DNA of 46,429 nt from an uncultured Bacilli bacterium (GTDB lineage Bacteria > Bacillota_I > Bacilli_A > RF39 > UBA660). Numbering within the stretch: the first letter of the stretch is position 1; each line of letters begins with the position of its first letter. The stretch lies in contig CAJUMA010000009.1 in NCBI GenBank assembly GCA_910587065.1, positions 1 to 46,429 on the forward strand. The letters are read 5' to 3'. The translations under genes were made by a program, and so were the position numbers. The notes beneath the pieces are model-generated. The model worked only from the letters and a program-made list of their open reading frames with translations, was not told the origin of the DNA and ran no database searches. Below, piece by piece: positions 42,628 to 46,429 of the stretch.

Positions 42628-44178
42628 TAGTTCCGTAAATTCACCCGTTTTATTTAAATTATTTTGAACTTCATTTATTACTATGCTATTAGTTGTAAGA
42701 AGCATTGTAGCAGTTGAACAGGCGTTAATTAAAGAGTTTGTAATAACATCGTAAGCATCAACTACATTTGTATTTTTTTCATCTTCATAACTATTAAAGT
42801 AAACATTATATACTTTTGTGTAGTTATTATCTTTAATATATTCACTTATCTTTTTTTCATCAAGACCTGAATTAATCATAATTTGTTCAAAAGGTTTCAT
42901 AAGTGTTTCTTTCCATACTAATTTAGCTTCATTCGTTTCTTCTATCTTTGAAGCAATATTTAGTAATGAAACACCCCCTCCTAATACAAATCCATTTTTT
43001 GCGGCAAACGCAGAACATATTGCATCTTCAAGATGCATTCTTTTTTCATGACTTTCTATTTTTGTTGGTGCACCTATAGTTATTTCAGCAATTCCTTTAG
43101 TAAACATTGCTTTTCTTTTGTTATAAAATTCGCGTTCAAAATTATTATTGAGTTCTTGTGAATTTAATTCTATATTGGAAATATAGTTCTTAATTATATC
43201 GTTTATTTCAAAATTAATTCGTATATTTTCTTTATCAATATAAATGTTTTTTACAGTTCCTAGATTGTCTACACTAATGTGTTCATTATTCTCAACTATA
43301 GTAGCGTTTGAAATTAATTCAATATCTTTTTGTATTAGTCTTTCTCTAAGCCCGTATTCTGATATTTTAGCCATTATACAAGTAGCTTTTTTTTCCAGAT
43401 TTAGAGACATAATATAATTAACTAAGTAATCATCAAAATCTTTAGCAAGTATTATTAATCCTTTGTTATTAATTATTGATTCATTCAAACACGAACTTAT
43501 TTTATCAATGTCATCAACTATATTATTAACAATAAGTATGTATGCATCAGTTAATTCTAAATTTTTACTTTCCCCAAAATAGTATTCTGATGGGTGTGTA
43601 ATTTCACAAGAATATCCTTTTATATATTTAACTCTTATATCTTTACCAGAGTCTTCTTTAATGGTAATTGCAGATTTATCATTTACTTTTTCGGCAATGT
43701 CACTTACTAGATTACCTATATCGTTATCTTTAGCAGATATTATAGCTATATTCTTTCTTATTTGTGAAGAAGTCTTAAGTTTTAGCATCTTAAGCTGTTT
43801 TAGAATGTTTTCTAATTCTTTATTTAAATCATTTTTTAAGCTTATTGGATTAACACCATTATTAATGTGTTTTTCTGCTAAGTTAATTATAGATTGTAAT
43901 AAAATTAATGTGGTAGTTGTACCATCACCAACATTTTCGTTGGTTTTTATAGAGGCTTCTTTAGCTATTTCAATGATGGATCCTATTACTGGGTCATCAC
44001 TTTCAATATTTTCTGCTATAGTGACACCATCGTTAGTAATAAAGGGAGAAAAATTTGAATGATCAATTATTACGTTGTTTCCCCTTGGTCCTAAAGTCTG
44101 TTTAACAGTGTCGCATAATAAATTAATTGCTTCTAGCATATTTTCTCTTAAAATTTTTCCACTTACTATTTTTTTCAT
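42625..44178 (-). CDS. Divergent GroEL-type chaperonin paralogue
   Basis: A 517-residue group I chaperonin. Equatorial ATP-binding motifs remain: TLGPRGNNVIID, TNDGVTIA, GDGTTTTLIL and LEDAICSAFAAKNGFVLGGG, including the Asp residues needed for ATP use. The apical segment is altered: GroEL's GYLSPYF hydrophobic motif reads GYSCEITH, and the GGM tail is missing (ends GEFTEL). No groES gene is adjacent. It is therefore likely a specialised paralogue rather than the housekeeping GroEL. The ATG at 44178 has GAGG upstream and overlaps the preceding stop (ATGA). It is the last gene of a DNA-repair-type operon. Confidence 0.85.
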   Translation of the reverse strand: MKKIVSGKILRENMLEAINLLCDTVKQTLGPRGNNVIIDHSNFSPFITNDGVTIAENIESDDPVIGSIIEIAKEASIKTNENVGDGTTTTLILLQSIINLAEKHINNGVNPISLKNDLNKELENILKQLKMLKLKTSSQIRKNIAIISAKDNDIGNLVSDIAEKVNDKSAITIKEDSGKDIRVKYIKGYSCEITHPSEYYFGESKNLELTDAYILIVNNIVDDIDKISSCLNESIINNKGLIILAKDFDDYLVNYIMSLNLEKKATCIMAKISEYGLRERLIQKDIELISNATIVENNEHISVDNLGTVKNIYIDKENIRINFEINDIIKNYISNIELNSQELNNNFEREFYNKRKAMFTKGIAEITIGAPTKIESHEKRMHLEDAICSAFAAKNGFVLGGGVSLLNIASKIEETNEAKLVWKETLMKPFEQIMINSGLDEKKISEYIKDNNYTKVYNVYFNSYEDEKNTNVVDAYDVITNSLINACSTATMLLTTNSIVINEVQNNLNKTGEFTEL

Positions 44179-44921
44179 ATTTCCTCTTCCATTTCTGTCA
44201 TATACTTCCAGTATTTTTTTGGCATAAAATTCATTCTGCATCTATCGTTTTTTCTTTCTTTTATACCAATAGTTTTATAGAAAACTTTCCATAGGTTTTC
44301 CATATCTTTTTCTTCGTCACTTAAAATAAATGCATTCATTATAAAATTATCCTCAGGTATTATTAAAAACTTCTTTTTATCATAAATACTAAGCAAGCCT
44401 CTTTTTACGTCTCTAATTATCCAGTATTCTTTGTTTAGTCTTTTTTTAAAGTGATTAGAAACAATGATAATGATATCATTTGTTGGTTCCATTTCTGCAT
44501 ATAAAATTTTATTTTCAAGTTCCCTAAATCTTAAAAATCCTTTTAATTTATGACTTTCATGGCTAACATATTGAGAAATACGCAAAACCTCGCTTACACA
44601 TTTTAAATCGCGTCTGTATATAATGTTTTGATGATATTTTTGAGCATTTAAAATAAAATAGTAAATTATAATTTCTTTATTTTCTTCTTCGGATAGAAAT
44701 ACATAATATGTTAATCTAGTTGCATAACTACCAAAATTATTTTCCATAAATTTAATAATGTTTTGAGTGATATGTATTTCTAATGAAATTAAGTTTTCAA
44801 AAAGAGAAGGTGAGTATGTTTTATTTTTGATGTTTGCAGGACGTATATTATTTTTTAAAAGATACATTATTAAGCATAGGAGTTCAATGTAGCCACCTTC
44901 ATAAGTATAAATTAAATCCAT
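44175..44921 (-). CDS. TIGR03915/DUF4130 family DNA metabolism protein
   Basis: A 248-residue protein. The start (DLIYTYEGGYIELLCLIMYLL) and the C-terminal signature FYKTIGIKERKNDRCRMNFM followed by PKKYWKYMTE match the SAM-associated putative DNA-metabolism family TIGR03915, which is almost always encoded beside the radical SAM protein TIGR03916, as here. The N-terminal part relates to uracil-DNA-glycosylase-like accessory proteins by annotation only; the biochemical role is unproven. It overlaps the radical SAM gene (TAATG) and the chaperonin gene (ATGA), so all three are translationally coupled. Confidence 0.85.
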   Translation of the reverse strand: MDLIYTYEGGYIELLCLIMYLLKNNIRPANIKNKTYSPSLFENLISLEIHITQNIIKFMENNFGSYATRLTYYVFLSEEENKEIIIYYFILNAQKYHQNIIYRRDLKCVSEVLRISQYVSHESHKLKGFLRFRELENKILYAEMEPTNDIIIIVSNHFKKRLNKEYWIIRDVKRGLLSIYDKKKFLIIPEDNFIMNAFILSDEEKDMENLWKVFYKTIGIKERKNDRCRMNFMPKKYWKYMTEMEEEI

Positions 44922-46129
44922 TAAAATAACCTCAATTGTTCTTTATTAATATGTGTTTTTTCTTTGTCTCCTAAGATAATATTTGCTTCAATAAAATTCT
45001 TTTTAAAATATTCTGCTCTAGTAAAATAAGATCCGTTGCATAATATAAAGTATTTAGCTCTTTTTAAAATTACTCCCATGCGTTTCAGATCTTCTAACTT
45101 AATTGTGAATTGTCTTCTAGAAGCCATTATTCTTCTAGCACTTTTAACTCCTATTCCTGGAATTTTTAGTAGTTCATTGTAAGAACAGTTATTTATTTCT
45201 TTGGGAAATTCATTTATATGCCTTAAAGCCCAGTCAGTTTTTGGGTCAACTAAAATATTGAAGTTTGGGTTATTTTCATTTAATAAATCTTCAACTTTAA
45301 AGTTGTAGTAACGTAGTAACCAGTCTGCTTGATAAAGCCTGTGTTCTCTCACTAGTGGAGGTGTTATTAAATCGGGTAAGATAGTATCTTTGTTTACGGG
45401 AATATATGCTGAATAAAAAACTCTTTTAAGTTTGTAATTATCATACATGTTAGAACTTTTATTCATTATTTCTAAATCGCTTTCTTTTGTTGCTCCTATA
45501 ATCATTTAGGTACTTTGACCAGCTGGTACAAAAGACTTAGTATGATTATCTTTTACATATGACATTATTTTATCGACATTTATACTTTCTTTATTTGGAG
45601 CAAGTAATTTTAATCCGTTTTCTGTTGGTAATTCAACATTAGCGCTTAAACGATCAACTAAACTTCCTAGTTTTTTTAAGAGTTGATTACTGGTTCCAGG
45701 TATGACTTTAGCATGGATATAGCCATTAAAGTGATACTTTTTCCTTAAAGTTTCAATGGTTTCAATTAACATTTCCATTGTATAATCAGGATTTTTTATG
45801 ATACCCGAACTTAAAAATAACCCTTCTATATAATTTCTTCTATAAAAGTTAATTGTTATTTTGCATATTTCTTCTGGGGTAAATATTGCTCTTTTTATAT
45901 TATTACTTCTTCTATTTAAACAATATTTACAATCGTAAATACAAGAGTTAGTTAAAAGTATTTTAAGTAAAGAAATACATCTTCCATCTGATGCAAATGA
46001 ATGACATATCCCTGATATAGCTGTATTACCAAGACCATCTTTAGAAATGCGTTTACTTCCACTTGACGAACACGAAGCATCGTATTTAGCACTGTCAGCA
46101 AGTATTTTTAACTTCTCTTGTAAATCCAT
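44921..46129 (-). pseudogene. TIGR03916 radical SAM protein (putative DNA modification/repair), split by in-frame TAA
   Basis: Read as one frame this is 402 codons, the normal family length. The first part (46129-45506) has the radical SAM Cys motif CIYDCKYC, preceded by CHSFASDGRC, and ends FVPAGQST. A TAA at 45508-45506 stands where relatives have Gln in PAGQSTQMIIGA. The same frame continues (45505-44921) as MIIGATKESD through LKRVFYSAYIP and a helix-hairpin-helix segment (LLKIPGIGVKSARRIM). A CAA to TAA change explains the split; it may be a real nonsense mutation, a sequencing error, or readthrough. The downstream half could also be translated alone from its ATG at 45505. GGTGAT precedes the ATG at 46129. 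Confidence 0.8.
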
Positions 46130-46245
46130 TTTGATCACCAATTAAATTATACATAATAAAAATGGATGTGTCAAACAATTGTTTGCTTTTTCTTTTTGAT
46201 TTTGTCAAAAAGTTAAAAATTTATGCTTGACAGAACGATTAGGGC

Positions 46246-46276
46246 TTGCTAAAAAAAAAAAAAAAAATGCTATAAT
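46246..46276 (+). promoter_or_regulatory. Extended -10 promoter with 17-A tract
   Basis: TGCTATAAT (46268-46276) follows a run of 17 A (46251-46267); TTGCTA at 46246-46251 could be a -35 at 19-base spacing. Spacing would change with the length of the A run. A TTGACA at 46227 is too far from this -10. Confidence 0.45.
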
Positions 46277-46322
46277 CAAAGTAGATAAGTCCGCTTAAAA
46301 ACAGGACTTTAAAATAGATGTA

Positions 46323-46351
46323 TTGAGATAATCTATAAGATTTGTTATAAT
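46323..46351 (+). promoter_or_regulatory. Strong promoter reading out of the window
   Basis: TTGAGA (46323-46328), 17-base spacer, TATAAT (46346-46351) with extended TG. The last 300 bases hold no gene, apart from this and an AAGTCC/GGACTT hairpin near 46289-46312; the gene served lies beyond the right edge. Confidence 0.65.
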
Positions 46352-46429
46352 ATAACTGATACTAGCAATAAACATGTAAGTTGTGCTAAATAAAGAGATA
46401 AAACATATTATTTTATAAGACAAATATAT

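Noticed and set aside
43661..44062. 133-codon open frame on the plus strand inside the chaperonin gene
   Set aside because: It lies antisense to conserved GroEL motifs and has no ribosome site or recognisable family.
45506..45508. Reassignment of UAA to an amino acid, given three in-frame TAA codons
   Set aside because: TAA ends most intact genes here, often just before terminators; two of the three cases are in decaying mobile genes. Point mutation or sequence error is simpler.
1..46429. CRISPR array, tRNA or rRNA genes
   Set aside because: No regularly spaced repeats, no cloverleaf with TTCGA-type T arm and no rRNA-like high-GC block were seen on either strand.

Overview
The window is very AT-rich, with strong Shine-Dalgarno sites (GGAGG, GAGG), TGnTATAAT promoters and tightly packed short operons. 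TGA ends several genes (for example 17071-17073 and 37110-37112), so this is the standard code. An LCP-PASTA cell-wall protein, lipoproteins, an amidase with LysM repeats and a PKT-type sorting signal point to a low-GC Gram-positive of the Bacillota. I infer an uncultured gut Bacilli or Erysipelotrichia/RF39-like lineage; no rRNA or tRNA gene is present to prove it.

Layout. 1-8.35 kb is chromosomal: an mgtE fragment, an alpha/beta hydrolase, a Rossmann amine dehydrogenase, a secreted protein, a sigma-like regulator and a two-gene ABC exporter whose two halves share one degenerate ATP site. 8.4-20.2 kb is an accessory island bounded by a perfect 16-bp inverted repeat (8403-8418 and 20177-20192). 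It holds a 4-TM protein, an AbiEi-like/Fic/MazG operon, a tightly coupled operon of nuclease-helicase (DUF2075), SPPY DNA methyltransferase and DGQHR protein, then a decayed small element (replication initiator, KTR-like peptide, broken large serine recombinase) and a HEPN protein. This is the likeliest place for an undescribed defence system.

Just after the island, an amidase-LysM gene is cut in two by a second, intact 3.2-kb element (about 21038-24240) carrying a HAD phosphatase, a structured intergenic region, a ribbon-helix-helix protein, a small coupled protein and a large serine recombinase. The 3' LysM fragment resumes in frame at 24241.

24.5-46.4 kb is chromosomal again: a BRO-N protein, a lipoprotein, membrane-anchored proteins with Thr-rich linkers, an LCP-PASTA protein, a thioredoxin-like protein, a CmpB-type membrane protein, a GT2 glycosyltransferase, an operon of a U32 protein, lipoprotein and RdgB, a 575-bp hairpin-rich gap that may encode an RNA, an ABC-2 transporter pair, a small-gene operon, a sortase-type surface protein, and a leftward operon with a divergent GroEL paralogue and the TIGR03915/TIGR03916 DNA-repair pair. 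In that pair the radical SAM gene is split by an in-frame TAA. The right end has two promoters, one with a 17-A run, reading out of the window.

No tRNA, rRNA or CRISPR array was found. Family assignments come from motifs read by eye, not from searches.
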